A DNA stretch of 64,000 bases from Thermoleophilia bacterium (GCA_023382435.1 JAHDVS010000005.1:47047-111046); one strand, 5' to 3'; counted from the stretch's first letter, positions 50,797 to 59,475 are shown. The notes: generated from the letters alone by a model not told the origin. Made by a program: numbers and translations.

Positions 50797-52278
50797 ATGT
50801 GGCTCACGATCCGCTCGGGCGCCGGCGAGGGCGACACCGTCGAGGTGACGGGCTCGCACTTCGTCGTCGGCAGGGACGAGGCCTGCGACCTGCGGATCGA
50901 CGACGAGCGCGCATCGCGCCGACATGCCGCGTTCGAGGCGCTTCCCGACGGTCGCGCGGCGCTCCGCGACCTCGGCTCGAGCAACGGGACGTACGTCGAC
51001 GGGCAGCTCATCACCGCCCCGATCGTGCTCGAGGGCAACGAGACGATCCAGATCGGCAACACGATCCTGATCGTCACCCGCGGCGCCGGCGCGGGCGGTC
51101 GCACCGTGATCGGCGTCGTCCCGGGCGGGCTCGCCCGGCCAGCCGCAGCCGCGGAGCCCGCGGTCTCGCCGACCGCAGAGGCCCCGACTCCCTCCTCCGT
51201 CGAGCGGGTCAGGCTGCGCCGCTCGGTCCGGCGCCTCGGCGTCCTCGCGGGTCTCCTCTCCACCCTGGCCGTCGGCGGGATCGCGGTCGGCGTCCTCTTC
51301 GTCGTCGGCGTGATCGGGGGCGAGGAGAAGCCCGAGCAACCGCTCTCCGTGCCCGAGCTGATCGCGGCGGTCGAGTCGTCGACCGTGCAGATCCGAGGCA
51401 AGAACGTCCCGTCGGACGACTCGGTCGGGACGGGCACCGGCTGGGTGCTCGATGCGGAGCAGGGTCTGGTCGTGACGAACGCCCACGTCGTCAACGCGTT
51501 CCCGCTCATGGTCGTCGCCGTCGGCGACGACGAGCGCTCCGCGGAGATCGTCGGCGTCGCGCCCTGCGAGGACCTCGCCGTCCTGCGCCTCCGCGACACC
51601 GAGGGTCTCGTCACGCTCCCGCTCGGGTCGCAGTCGCGCCTCGCGCTCGGTGAGACGGTCGTCGCCCTCGGCTTCCCCGTCAACGCCGCGCTCGGCGACG
51701 ATCTGACCGCAACCACCGGAGTCGTCTCGGTCGTCCAGACGGAGTGGAGCATTCCGAACCTCGACGTGCCGCTGCTCACGAACGTGATCCAGACCGACGC
51801 CGTCATCAACCCGGGCAACTCGGGCGGGCCGCTCGTGACGCTCGAGGGCGAGCTCGTCGGCGTCAACTCGGCCGGGCTGACCCAGTTCGGGAACCGCCCG
51901 ATCCAGGGCCAGGGCTACTCGATCGGGGTCGACCGCGTCCGCGAGGTCACGGACAGTCTGCGCGAGGGGCGCTCGCTCGGCTGGACCGGCGCCGGCTGGT
52001 GGTTTCCCGCCCTCGTCGACGACATGACGGCGCTCGGTCTGCCCCCGGACGTCCCGGGGCTGCTCGTCACACACGCCGTCCCCGGCACCCCGGCGGCCGA
52101 GGCTGGGCTCGGCGCCCAGCCGACGCTCGTCGTCGCGATCGACGGCAAGCCGCTCGACGGGACGTTTCGCAGCTACTGCGACGCCGTCGAGGGAGCCTCG
52201 AGCGGCGACATCGTCACGCTCACGGTGATCTTTCCCGGCGAGGCGACGGCGCGCGAGGTCGCCGTCGCGTTCGTGTGA
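50797..52278 (+). CDS. FHA domain - membrane helix - HtrA-type serine protease with PDZ
   Basis: 493 residues. FHA domain (about 20-95: VVGRDEACDLRIDDERASRRHAAFEA, LGSSNGTYVDG), Pro/Ala linker, one membrane helix (about 147-172), then a trypsin-like protease with His (VVTNAHVV), Asp (CEDLAVLRL) and Ser (INPGNSGGPLVT), and a PDZ-like domain (about 400-490). A cytoplasmic phosphothreonine reader is thus joined to an outside protease. AAGGAGG precedes ATG. It converges on the minus-strand FHA/kinase cluster and shares its FHA type (MWLTIRSG start). Confidence 0.9.
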   Translation: MWLTIRSGAGEGDTVEVTGSHFVVGRDEACDLRIDDERASRRHAAFEALPDGRAALRDLGSSNGTYVDGQLITAPIVLEGNETIQIGNTILIVTRGAGAGGRTVIGVVPGGLARPAAAAEPAVSPTAEAPTPSSVERVRLRRSVRRLGVLAGLLSTLAVGGIAVGVLFVVGVIGGEEKPEQPLSVPELIAAVESSTVQIRGKNVPSDDSVGTGTGWVLDAEQGLVVTNAHVVNAFPLMVVAVGDDERSAEIVGVAPCEDLAVLRLRDTEGLVTLPLGSQSRLALGETVVALGFPVNAALGDDLTATTGVVSVVQTEWSIPNLDVPLLTNVIQTDAVINPGNSGGPLVTLEGELVGVNSAGLTQFGNRPIQGQGYSIGVDRVREVTDSLREGRSLGWTGAGWWFPALVDDMTALGLPPDVPGLLVTHAVPGTPAAEAGLGAQPTLVVAIDGKPLDGTFRSYCDAVEGASSGDIVTLTVIFPGEATAREVAVAFV

Positions 52279-52317
52279 CCGTGGCAGCTCACCGCGATAC
52301 GCAGGGCAAGAGCGTAG

Positions 52318-52337
52318 GGGCGGGACTTGCCCCGCCC
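52318..52337. terminator. GC-rich hairpin between converging FHA genes
   Basis: GGGCGGG-ACTTGC-CCCGCCC, 7-bp stem, between the stops at 52278 (+) and 52395 (-). Same arms as the hairpin at 42619. Confidence 0.5.
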
Positions 52338-52394
52338 GAGACAATGCCGAAGAGCGACGGGTTGCGACCTCCGCCCGAACCGTGAGAGGCCGCG

Positions 52395-53867
52395 CTAGCG
52401 GACCACCTCCGGCTCCACGTCGAAGCCCGGCTCGCTCGTGAGCTGGAGCTCTGCGCCGCTCCCGTCGGCGGCGGCCGAGAACACGTCGCTCTCCGTGTCG
52501 CTGAGCGAGCGGTAGAAGACGACCCGTGCGCCGTCGGGCGTCCAGCGGGGCCAGCCGTCGTAGAGCGGGCTATTCGTAACGTTGACCTGGCCGGAGCCGT
52601 CGGCGTTCATCACCCAGACGTCCCAGTTGCCGGCCGCATCGCTCCCGTAGGCGAGCCGGCTCCCGTCGGGCGACCAGCGGGGGGCGCCCTCGGCGGCGGT
52701 CGTCGCGCCGACCGCGGCGGCGCCGCTGCCGTCGGCGTTCATCACCCACACATCCCAGTTTCCGCTCGCGTACGACTCGTAGGCGATCCGCGTGCCGTCG
52801 GGCGAGAAGCTCGGGATCGCATCGGAGATGGTCTCGTTGCTCGTGAGCTGGGTCGGAGCCGAGCCGTCGGCGCCGACGACCCACACCTCGTTGTCGTCCT
52901 CGTCGTTCTGCCGGCTCTGGTAGACGAGCCGCGTCCCGTCCGGCGACCAGGACGGATTGGTGTCGACGGCGGTGTTGCTGGTGACCTGGACGACGCCCGT
53001 CCCGTCGACGTTCATCACGTAGAGCTCGAAGTCGCCGTCGCGCTCGCTGACGAACGCGATCCGCGCGCGGTCGGGGGACACCGCCGGGTTTCCCTCGACC
53101 GACGGCTCGTTCGTCAGCTGCGCGACGAGGCCCCCGTCCGGATTCATCAGGTAGAGGTCCCAGTCGCCGTCGCGCTTGCTCGCCCAGACGATCTGGCCGG
53201 GCTCGAGCTGCGTCGGCGGCGCAGTCTCGGGGGGCGGCGACTCCTCCGTCTCGGGGGGCGGCGGCTCCTCCGTCTCGGCGGGCACGGTCACGACCTCGGT
53301 GACCACGTCCACCGGAGACGCGACCTCCGGGTTCTCACCGGGAGAGGCCTCGGCGGCCGCCGGCTCGTCGCCGCCGGTGAGGACGACGCCGAGCGCAGCG
53401 CCGAGGCCGGCGATCGCGGCGACGCCCACGATCAGGGCTACCCACTTCGCGTTCTCCTGGAGCCAGCTTCGCCCCGGGGGCGCTGGCGCGGCCGGAGCGG
53501 GCGCTGCGGCCGGGAGCCGTGGAAGGGGTGCGGCCAGCGCGGTCGGCGCCGCTCGCGCCGGAACGGGCGCTCCCGCAGCGTCCGAGCCGACGTCGACGGC
53601 CGTATCGCCGAAGCGAAGCTCCTCCCCGCCCTGGAGCAGCACGGGCGCGGAGATCCGCTGCCCGTTCACGAACGTGCCGTTCGTGGAGCCGAGATCCCGC
53701 ACCAGGTAGCGCCCGTCGCCGACCGCCTCGAGCTGCGCGTGGCGGCGCGAGATCTTCTCCTCGACGAGGACGAGCTCGCAGCCCTCCTCGCGCCCGACCA
53801 CGTACCGCTCGCCGGTCAGCTCGACGCGCGTCCCCGCGGCCTCGCCGGTCCGAACCGTCAACCACAT
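52395..53867 (-). CDS. FHA domain - membrane helix - TolB-like beta-propeller protein
   Basis: 490 residues. FHA domain (about 20-95: VVGREEGCELVLVEEKISRRHAQLEA, LGSTNGTFVNGQ), Ala/Pro linker, membrane helix (about 142-166: WVALIVGVAAIAGLGAALGVVL), Pro/Glu/Thr spacer, then six or so WD40-like blades with the repeat WSPDGTRLxY and DxxVWVMNADGSG. The propeller faces outward and probably binds a surface ligand. AGGAG before ATG. Last gene of the minus-strand cluster, 13 bases after the preceding FHA gene. Confidence 0.88.
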   Translation of the reverse strand: MWLTVRTGEAAGTRVELTGERYVVGREEGCELVLVEEKISRRHAQLEAVGDGRYLVRDLGSTNGTFVNGQRISAPVLLQGGEELRFGDTAVDVGSDAAGAPVPARAAPTALAAPLPRLPAAAPAPAAPAPPGRSWLQENAKWVALIVGVAAIAGLGAALGVVLTGGDEPAAAEASPGENPEVASPVDVVTEVVTVPAETEEPPPPETEESPPPETAPPTQLEPGQIVWASKRDGDWDLYLMNPDGGLVAQLTNEPSVEGNPAVSPDRARIAFVSERDGDFELYVMNVDGTGVVQVTSNTAVDTNPSWSPDGTRLVYQSRQNDEDDNEVWVVGADGSAPTQLTSNETISDAIPSFSPDGTRIAYESYASGNWDVWVMNADGSGAAAVGATTAAEGAPRWSPDGSRLAYGSDAAGNWDVWVMNADGSGQVNVTNSPLYDGWPRWTPDGARVVFYRSLSDTESDVFSAAADGSGAELQLTSEPGFDVEPEVVR

Positions 53868-53880
53868 GCCTGCTCCTCTC

Positions 53881-55008
53881 CTAGTCGACGGGCCCGAGCG
53901 TCTGCCAGGTCTCGTAGAGCTTCGTCCGTGTGGCGACGTCGGAGCCCTCCTCGAACGCGACGGCTCCGATCACGAGCGCCGAGTCAGTCCAGGCGATTCC
54001 TCGTGTCGCCTCGTTCATCGATCCGCACACGACACGCCCGCGCTCCTCCTCTCCGGCGAGTACGGCACCTTCCGCCGACTCGTCCTGGTCGCAGAGGCCG
54101 GTGTCGAAATCAGCGCCGAACGTCACGATCCAGCTTCGGTACCAGGCGTCGAGCGACTCGCTCCCGTCGAACTGGTAGTAGATCGCGAACCCGGTCTCGC
54201 CGGTGTCGCACCCGACCGCAGCGACAGCTCCGCGGTCGCTCTGGTTCACCTCTTCGGACGGCCGCCAGCACGGCTGCAGGTTGACCGGGATGCGACTCAG
54301 CAGATCGAGCTCCGCGTCGCTGGGCTCGACCCCCTCGCTTCCCGTCTCGGCGGGCGGCGGCTGCTCCGTCTCGACCGGCGGCACCTCCGCCGTCTCCGCG
54401 GGCGGCACCTCCCCGGTCTCCGCCGGCGGCACCTCCCCGGTCTCGGCCGGCGGCGGCTCCGTCTCCGCGGGAGCGGTCACGAACACGGTCACCGCCTCGG
54501 GCGCACTCGCGAGCAGCGTGCGCGTGTCTCCGCCGCCGGTCAGGATCAGGCCGAGCGCGGTGCCGAGACCCGCGATCCCGGCCGCAACGGCCGCCGCGGC
54601 GATCCACTTCCCGCGACCCGCGAACAGACCGGCGACCGGGCGCGGGGGCGGCGGCACGACGGGAGGCCGCACCGTTGCGGGAGCCTGGGCCGCGACCGCG
54701 GTCGGCGCCGCGCCCGGCCGTTCCGCCTCGACCCGGGTGGCCGTGTCGCCGAAGCGAATCTCCTCGCCGCCCTGGAGCTTCACGGGCTCGGAGATCCGCC
54801 GGCCGTTCACGAACGTGCCGTTGGTCGAGCCGAGGTCGCGGAGCTGGTAGCTCCCGTCGGGAAGCCGCTCCAGCGCCGCGTGGTGGCGCGACACCTTCTC
54901 CTCGGCAAGGGCGAGATCGCAGTCCGCCTCACGGCCGACGACGAACCGCTCGCCCGTGATCTCGACGAGCTCGCCCGTACGCGCGCCGCTTCGGATCGTC
55001 AGTCGCAT
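53881..55008 (-). CDS. FHA membrane protein with the kinase-type ectodomain (A)
   Basis: 375 residues. FHA domain (about 20-95: VVGREADCDLALAEEKVSRHHAALER, LGSTNGTFVNGR), membrane helix (about 130-155), a spacer of PPAETGEV-type repeats (about 180-220), then a ~150-residue domain with four or more Cys (LLSRIPVNLQPCW, YYQFDGSESLDAWYRSW, FDTGLC, GRVVCGS, IAWTDSALVIGAVAF). That domain is recognisably the same as in the 55017 FHA protein and the kinase at 56565. Function unknown. The gene follows the 55017 one after 8 bases. Confidence 0.82.
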   Translation of the reverse strand: MRLTIRSGARTGELVEITGERFVVGREADCDLALAEEKVSRHHAALERLPDGSYQLRDLGSTNGTFVNGRRISEPVKLQGGEEIRFGDTATRVEAERPGAAPTAVAAQAPATVRPPVVPPPPRPVAGLFAGRGKWIAAAAVAAGIAGLGTALGLILTGGGDTRTLLASAPEAVTVFVTAPAETEPPPAETGEVPPAETGEVPPAETAEVPPVETEQPPPAETGSEGVEPSDAELDLLSRIPVNLQPCWRPSEEVNQSDRGAVAAVGCDTGETGFAIYYQFDGSESLDAWYRSWIVTFGADFDTGLCDQDESAEGAVLAGEEERGRVVCGSMNEATRGIAWTDSALVIGAVAFEEGSDVATRTKLYETWQTLGPVD

Positions 55009-55016
55009 CGTTCCCC

Positions 55017-56114
55017 CTATTCCGGCCCGGCGACGAGCCAGAAGTCGTAGAGCTCCTGCCTGAGCGCCCGGCCCTCTCCCTGCTTGAACGCGACGACCCC
55101 GATCGCGAGCGAGTCGGTCGTCCACCCGATCGACCTGAACTGGTCGGCGGAGCCGCAGGCGAGCCGCCCCTGCGGCTCCCCCTCGATCGACCAGCTGCCT
55201 TCCGAGTACTCTTGCTCGACGCAGTCGCCCGTGTCGCGAGCGTCGACGAAGTTCAGCTCGTACCAGCCGGTCGCCGCCTCTGCGCTCGCGAACTGGAAGT
55301 AGAGGGCGGCCCCGACGCCCGCGCTGCCGACCCCACAGTTCGCCCCGGCGAGGGCGTCCTGCGGCAGCTCCTCGATCGGGATACACGTCACGCGGATCGC
55401 CTCGGGAACGTGCCCGAGCAGCTCCTCGTACGACCCTCCAGCCTGCGCGCCATCGTCGTCCGGCGCGGGCTCCTCCGTCTCCTCCGGTGGCGCTTCGGTC
55501 TCGACGGGGGCGGTGGTCTCGCGCGGGGGCTCGCCGGTCGCGGGAGGGATCGTCGCCACCGGCCCGGTCGCCTCCGTCACGACCACGGTCACCGCGGACA
55601 GGGTGACGGTCACCGCCGCCGCGTCGTCCGGGCCACCGCTGAGGGCGATCCCCAGCCCGGCGCCGAGGCCGGCGAGCGCGGCGAGGCCCGCCACGGCGGC
55701 GACCGCGAGGCGGTTTCGCCGCAGCCAGCCGCCGGCACGCCCCGGTGGCGGCGCGGGGGGCGCAGCCGGCCGCGCCGCCACCGTCGGCCGCGGACCGGCC
55801 GAGGCGGTCCCGGCCAGCTCGGCCTCGGTACGGGCGACGGCGACGACGGTGTCGCCGAAGCGAAGCTCCTCCCCGCCTTCGAGCACGACGGATCCGGCGA
55901 TGCGCTGACCGCCGACGAACGTCCCGTTTGCGGAGCCGAGATCGGTGAGCGAGTAGCGCCCGTCGGGAAGGCGCTCGAGCGCGGCGTGGCGGCGGGAGAT
56001 CTCGTCGCTCGCGAGCACGAGCTCGCACCCCTCCTCGCGCCCGACCACGTAGCGCTCGCCGGTCAGCTCGAATGTTCGGCCGGCCTCCTCACCCGAGCGA
56101 ATAGAACACCACAT
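55017..56114 (-). CDS. FHA membrane protein with the kinase-type ectodomain (B)
   Basis: 365 residues. FHA domain (about 20-95: VVGREEGCELVLASDEISRRHAALER, LGSANGTFVGGQ), Pro/Ala linker, membrane helix (about 137-160), Val/Thr then Glu/Pro-rich spacer, and a C-terminal domain of about 145 residues (LLGHVPEAIRVTCIP, LYFQFASAEAATGWYELNF, RDTGDC, GRLACGS, IGWTTDSLAIGVVAF, LYDFWLVAGPE). It matches the ectodomain of the neighbouring kinase (LLAHVPPAIAKTC) better than that of copy A. Downstream of the small FHA gene by 51 bases. Confidence 0.82.
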   Translation of the reverse strand: MWCSIRSGEEAGRTFELTGERYVVGREEGCELVLASDEISRRHAALERLPDGRYSLTDLGSANGTFVGGQRIAGSVVLEGGEELRFGDTVVAVARTEAELAGTASAGPRPTVAARPAAPPAPPPGRAGGWLRRNRLAVAAVAGLAALAGLGAGLGIALSGGPDDAAAVTVTLSAVTVVVTEATGPVATIPPATGEPPRETTAPVETEAPPEETEEPAPDDDGAQAGGSYEELLGHVPEAIRVTCIPIEELPQDALAGANCGVGSAGVGAALYFQFASAEAATGWYELNFVDARDTGDCVEQEYSEGSWSIEGEPQGRLACGSADQFRSIGWTTDSLAIGVVAFKQGEGRALRQELYDFWLVAGPE

Positions 56115-56165
56115 GCGAACTCCCCCTGGCAGTTGACGCGATTCTACGCCGCCGTGCGATCCATG

Positions 56166-56549
56166 TCAGCGTCCCCCGAGGGCGAGGCCGACCGCGGTTC
56201 CGACGCCCGCGAGCACCGCTGCCGCCACGGCGAGACCGACGGCGTCCTTCCTGGTCGCGACGGCGCCCGTCTCGACCGTGCAGATCGTGTCGCCGAGACG
56301 GAGCTCCTCGCCCCCGGCGAGCCGCACCGGGCCCGCGATCGGGTGCCCGTTGACGAGCGTCCCGTTCGCGGAGCCGAGGTCGGTCAGGATGAGCGTGCCG
56401 TCCGACCGGGGCTCGAGCGCAACGTGACGGCGCGAGACCCGCTCATCGGGGAGGTCGAGATCGCAGCCCTCGCCGCGGCCGATCACGATGCCGCGCGAGA
56501 GCTCGAGCACGGTGCCCGCCATCCCGCCATCGCGAACCGTCAGGCGCAC
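56166..56549 (-). CDS. Small FHA protein with C-terminal membrane anchor
   Basis: 127 residues: an FHA domain (IGRGEGCDLDLPDERVSRRHVALEP, LGSANGTLVNGH) and a C-terminal helix (about 101-124: DAVGLAVAAAVLAGVGTAVGLAL) with no ectodomain. A minimal membrane-tethered phosphothreonine reader, directly downstream of the kinase (15 bases). GTG start. It could be the kinase's direct partner. Confidence 0.85.
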   Translation of the reverse strand: MRLTVRDGGMAGTVLELSRGIVIGRGEGCDLDLPDERVSRRHVALEPRSDGTLILTDLGSANGTLVNGHPIAGPVRLAGGEELRLGDTICTVETGAVATRKDAVGLAVAAAVLAGVGTAVGLALGGR

Positions 56550-56564
56550 CGAGCCCGCCCGGCC

Positions 56565-58334
56565 TCACTGCAGGGGGCCCGCATTCGCCCACCAGGTCAC
56601 GAGCGCCTTGAAGTTCTCGTTGGTGCGGTACGCGTAGCCGGCGATGTTGAGGAGCTCGTTGGCCCAGACGATCGTCGGCCGGCCCTCGGTGTCCGTGTAG
56701 CAGACGAGGCGACCCACCTGCTGGTCACCCTGCGTGTACGTGCCCTCGGCCAGGAGGTCGTCCGCGCAGACGCCCTGGTCGCGCGTGGCGCCCGCCCCCT
56801 TGACCCAGCGGAAGTAGTAGTCGTACATGCGCTTGCGGCTGTCGAACTGGTCGTACCAGACTCGCACGGGCCCCTTCGTCGTGCAGTACACGCCCGCGAC
56901 CGCGTGCACCGGCTTGTCCGGCTCGGCCTCGCGCTCGCAGGTCTTCGCGATCGCGGGCGGGACGTGGGCGAGCAGCAGCGACTCGCTCTCGTTCGGGAAC
57001 ACCTCCCCCTCACCGGTCGTCGGCGGGGGCGCCTCCGTGGTCGGGGGTGCCTCCGTCGTGGGCGGCGCCTCGGTGGTCGGGGGCGCCTCGGTCGTGGGCG
57101 GTGCCTCGGTGGTCGGGGGCGCCTCGGTCGTCGGCGGCGCCTCCGTGGTCGAGATCACGTCCGTGACGATCGCCTCGCCCGTCCTCGCGTCCGTGACGGT
57201 CGCCGGCGCCGCGGCCGTCGTTTCCCCGCCTCCCCCGCCGCCGACGGAGAGCCCGACGGCGAGGCCGACCGCGATCAGCGCGGCCGCGCCCGCACCGGCG
57301 AGCACGAGTCGGTTTCGCCACCACTCGGCCCGGGCAGGCCCGCCGGGCCCGGTCGGGGGTGCGCCGTCGGCGGTGGCGGCGGCTCCCACGACCGTCGGCG
57401 TGGCGCCCGCCTGGACTGTCGGAGGGGCGCCGGCAACCGTCGGCGCCGCGGCGCCCTGCACCGTCGGCGCGGCAAGGGGAAACGGCCGGCCCTCGACGGC
57501 GGCCCGGGCCGCGGCGATCGTCTCCCGGCAGGTCGGGTACCGGTCGGCCGGGCTCTTCGCGAGCGCCGTCGCGATCACCGTGTCGAGCGCCGCCGGGAGG
57601 TCGGGCCGTTTCGCGGACACCGCTGGAGGTGGCTCGTTGAGATGCGCGTAGAGCATCGCCACCTCGGAGTCCTTCTCGTACGGGAGAGCCCCGGTCAGGC
57701 ACTGGTAGAGGACGCAGCCGAACGCGTACACGTCCGCGCGCCCGTCGATCGGCTTCCCCTCGATCTGCTCGGGCGCCGCGTAGTCCATCGTCCCGACGAA
57801 GAAGCCGGTGCGCGTGAGGCCGCTGCGGCTCTGAGCGTGCTTTGCGATCCCGAAGTCGGTCAGGTAGGCGTGCTCGAGGCCCGCCTCCTCGGCGATCAGC
57901 ACGTTCGCCGGCTTGACGTCCCGGTGCACCAGCCCGCGTGCGTGGGCGGCATCGAGTGCCGCGGCCACCTGCCCGAGGATCGTGAGCGCCCGCTCCGGCT
58001 CGAGCCGCCCGTCGCGGGCGAGCAGGGCGTGCAGGTCGGTGCCCTCCACGTAGCGCATCGCGATGAAGAGGACGCCGTCCGCCTCTCCCGCCTCGTAGAT
58101 CGGGACGACATTCGGATGCTCGAGCCTGGCGGCGGTACGCCACTCCTGCTCGAACCGCTCCCGGAAGCCCGTGTCGGCCGCCAGCTCGGGCGCGAGCACT
58201 TTGACCGCGACCTTGCGCCCGTAGCGGACCTGCTCGGCGAGGTAGACGACGCCCATGCCGCCGCGGCCGAGCAGCGACTCGATCCGGAAGCCGGCGAGCT
58301 CGGTGCCGATGCGGGCGTCGTCGGTGTCGCTCAT
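56565..58334 (-). CDS. PknB-like Ser/Thr protein kinase with novel ectodomain
   Basis: 589 residues. Kinase domain (about 15-275) with all catalytic motifs: LGRGGMGVVYLAE, VAVKVL (Lys), VHRDVKPANVL (Asp), LTDFGIAKH, and YAAPEQ; an activation loop with Thr (SGLTRTGFFVGTMD). Then a Pro/Val/Gly spacer, one membrane helix (about 345-368), seven TTEAPP repeats, and a 145-residue Cys-containing domain (LLAHVPPAIAKTC, VYCTTKGPVRVWYDQFDS, GVCADD, GRLVCYT, IVWANELLNIAGYAY). Unlike PknB it has no PASTA repeats. The ectodomain is shared with two neighbouring FHA proteins. The GarA-like protein at 5481 is a plausible substrate. Confidence 0.92.
   Translation of the reverse strand: MSDTDDARIGTELAGFRIESLLGRGGMGVVYLAEQVRYGRKVAVKVLAPELAADTGFRERFEQEWRTAARLEHPNVVPIYEAGEADGVLFIAMRYVEGTDLHALLARDGRLEPERALTILGQVAAALDAAHARGLVHRDVKPANVLIAEEAGLEHAYLTDFGIAKHAQSRSGLTRTGFFVGTMDYAAPEQIEGKPIDGRADVYAFGCVLYQCLTGALPYEKDSEVAMLYAHLNEPPPAVSAKRPDLPAALDTVIATALAKSPADRYPTCRETIAAARAAVEGRPFPLAAPTVQGAAAPTVAGAPPTVQAGATPTVVGAAATADGAPPTGPGGPARAEWWRNRLVLAGAGAAALIAVGLAVGLSVGGGGGGETTAAAPATVTDARTGEAIVTDVISTTEAPPTTEAPPTTEAPPTTEAPPTTEAPPTTEAPPTTEAPPPTTGEGEVFPNESESLLLAHVPPAIAKTCEREAEPDKPVHAVAGVYCTTKGPVRVWYDQFDSRKRMYDYYFRWVKGAGATRDQGVCADDLLAEGTYTQGDQQVGRLVCYTDTEGRPTIVWANELLNIAGYAYRTNENFKALVTWWANAGPLQ
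57024..57149 (-). repeat. Seven 18-bp repeats encoding TTEAPP
   Basis: In-frame tandem repeat in the kinase's outer spacer, seven units with codon-level variation. An extended, probably wall-spanning stalk; copy number may vary among strains. Confidence 0.85.
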
Positions 58335-58343
58335 CGCAGACGT

Positions 58344-58372
58344 GTTGTACCGCGTCGGCGGCTGGATGGGAA
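58344..58372 (-). promoter_or_regulatory. Promoter of the kinase gene
   Basis: Minus strand: -35 TTCCCA (58367-58372), 17 bp, -10 TACAAC (58344-58349), then 9 bases to the ATG at 58334. A moderate match; it would let the kinase and FHA genes be expressed apart from the upstream FHA-LamG gene. Confidence 0.4.
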
Positions 58373-58380
58373 GCGCGAGC

Positions 58381-59475
58381 TCACGCGCGTGCCCCCCTCG
58401 GCTGGATCACGAGATCGTCGAAGCGGATCTCCGCGTTCCCGGCGGCGAACACGCCCACCCGGCCTCGCGGCACGCGCGCTGGCACCGAGACGACCGGGAC
58501 GCCGTCGACCGCGAGAGTCAGGGCGCCGCCGCCGCAGCCGGCCTCGAGCTCGTAGCGCCGCGCACCCGATCGGATGGCCGTGGAGGGCGTCCACTCCCCT
58601 CCGCCGCTGAGCACCGTCAACACGCCGCCGCTCGCCTCGAGCACGGCGTACGTTCCGTTCGCGCCGACCGCGAGCGCCAGGAAGGTGCCCTGGTCACGGT
58701 AGCCGCAGACGATCCCGAAACCGGCGTTCTCGGTTCGATCCGGGTTCAGCGCGGTGAGACTGACGGTCGGGGCGCGCACCGAGCGCGGGCCGACGGCGGT
58801 GGCGTAGAAGTCGGAGCTCTTGACGCGGACGATCAGACGCCCCTGGCGGTACGCGGCCGCCGCGCCCGCATCGTCGAAAGTCTCGAAGCCGCTGGACGGA
58901 TCGGAGAAGTCCTCGACGATCGCCGTCGCCGCGGTCGACGGCTGCGAGGCCGTCTCGGGCGGCGTCCCCTCCGCGCCCGTCGTCGGCGCGAGCTCCGCCT
59001 TCCCGGTCGCCGGGCCGGCGGCGGGCGTGAGCTCGGCCTGTGCGGGCGACGACGGGGGAGCCGCAGCCGGCTCCGGCCCACCACCGAGCACGCTCGCGAT
59101 CGCGACAGCGGCGCCGGCGACGACCAGCGCCGCGCCTGCGGCGCCAGCCGCGAGCAGCCGGCGCCGGCGCACCGGGGGTGCGGGCCGATCGGCGGTCAGG
59201 TCGACGAACGTCTCGCCGAAGCAGAGCCGCTCGCCGCCGCGCAGCTCGACGGGTCGCCGGATTCTCCGGCCCTCGACGAACGTGCCGCTGCGCGAGCCGA
59301 GATCCTCGACGCGATACCCCCCGCCGGGGACGGCGACCAGGGCAGCGTGTCGGCGTTCCACCTCGCTGTCGCGCAGCACGAGGCCGCAGGCGCGATCGCT
59401 TCCGACGAGGAATCGCTCTCCTGCGACCCTGACAACCCGGCCGGCTCCGGCGCCGGTGAGAACGCGCAGCCACAT
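58381..59475 (-). CDS. FHA domain - membrane helix - LamG-like ectodomain protein
   Basis: 364 residues. FHA domain (about 20-95: LVGSDRACGLVLRDSEVERRHAALVA, LGSRSGTFVEGR; the SRRH is ERRH here), membrane helix (about 107-130), low-complexity spacer, then a jelly-roll-like domain (about 188-360: DFSDPSSGFETF, GIVCGYRDQGTFLALAVGANGTYAVLE, GGGEWTPSTAI, AEIRFDDLVI). That domain is the same as in the lipoprotein at 45918-47540. First gene of the minus-strand cluster; TAGACT at 59489-59494 is a possible -10. Confidence 0.85.
   Translation of the reverse strand: MWLRVLTGAGAGRVVRVAGERFLVGSDRACGLVLRDSEVERRHAALVAVPGGGYRVEDLGSRSGTFVEGRRIRRPVELRGGERLCFGETFVDLTADRPAPPVRRRRLLAAGAAGAALVVAGAAVAIASVLGGGPEPAAAPPSSPAQAELTPAAGPATGKAELAPTTGAEGTPPETASQPSTAATAIVEDFSDPSSGFETFDDAGAAAAYRQGRLIVRVKSSDFYATAVGPRSVRAPTVSLTALNPDRTENAGFGIVCGYRDQGTFLALAVGANGTYAVLEASGGVLTVLSGGGEWTPSTAIRSGARRYELEAGCGGGALTLAVDGVPVVSVPARVPRGRVGVFAAGNAEIRFDDLVIQPRGARA

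Noticed and set aside
57024..57149. Possible CRISPR or other short regular repeat
   Set aside because: The 18-bp units are contiguous, in frame, and encode TTEAPP in a kinase spacer; there are no spacers.
49881..59475. Cluster as a mobile island or prophage
   Set aside because: No integrase, transposase, tRNA boundary or base-composition change; FHA copies look like local tandem duplication.
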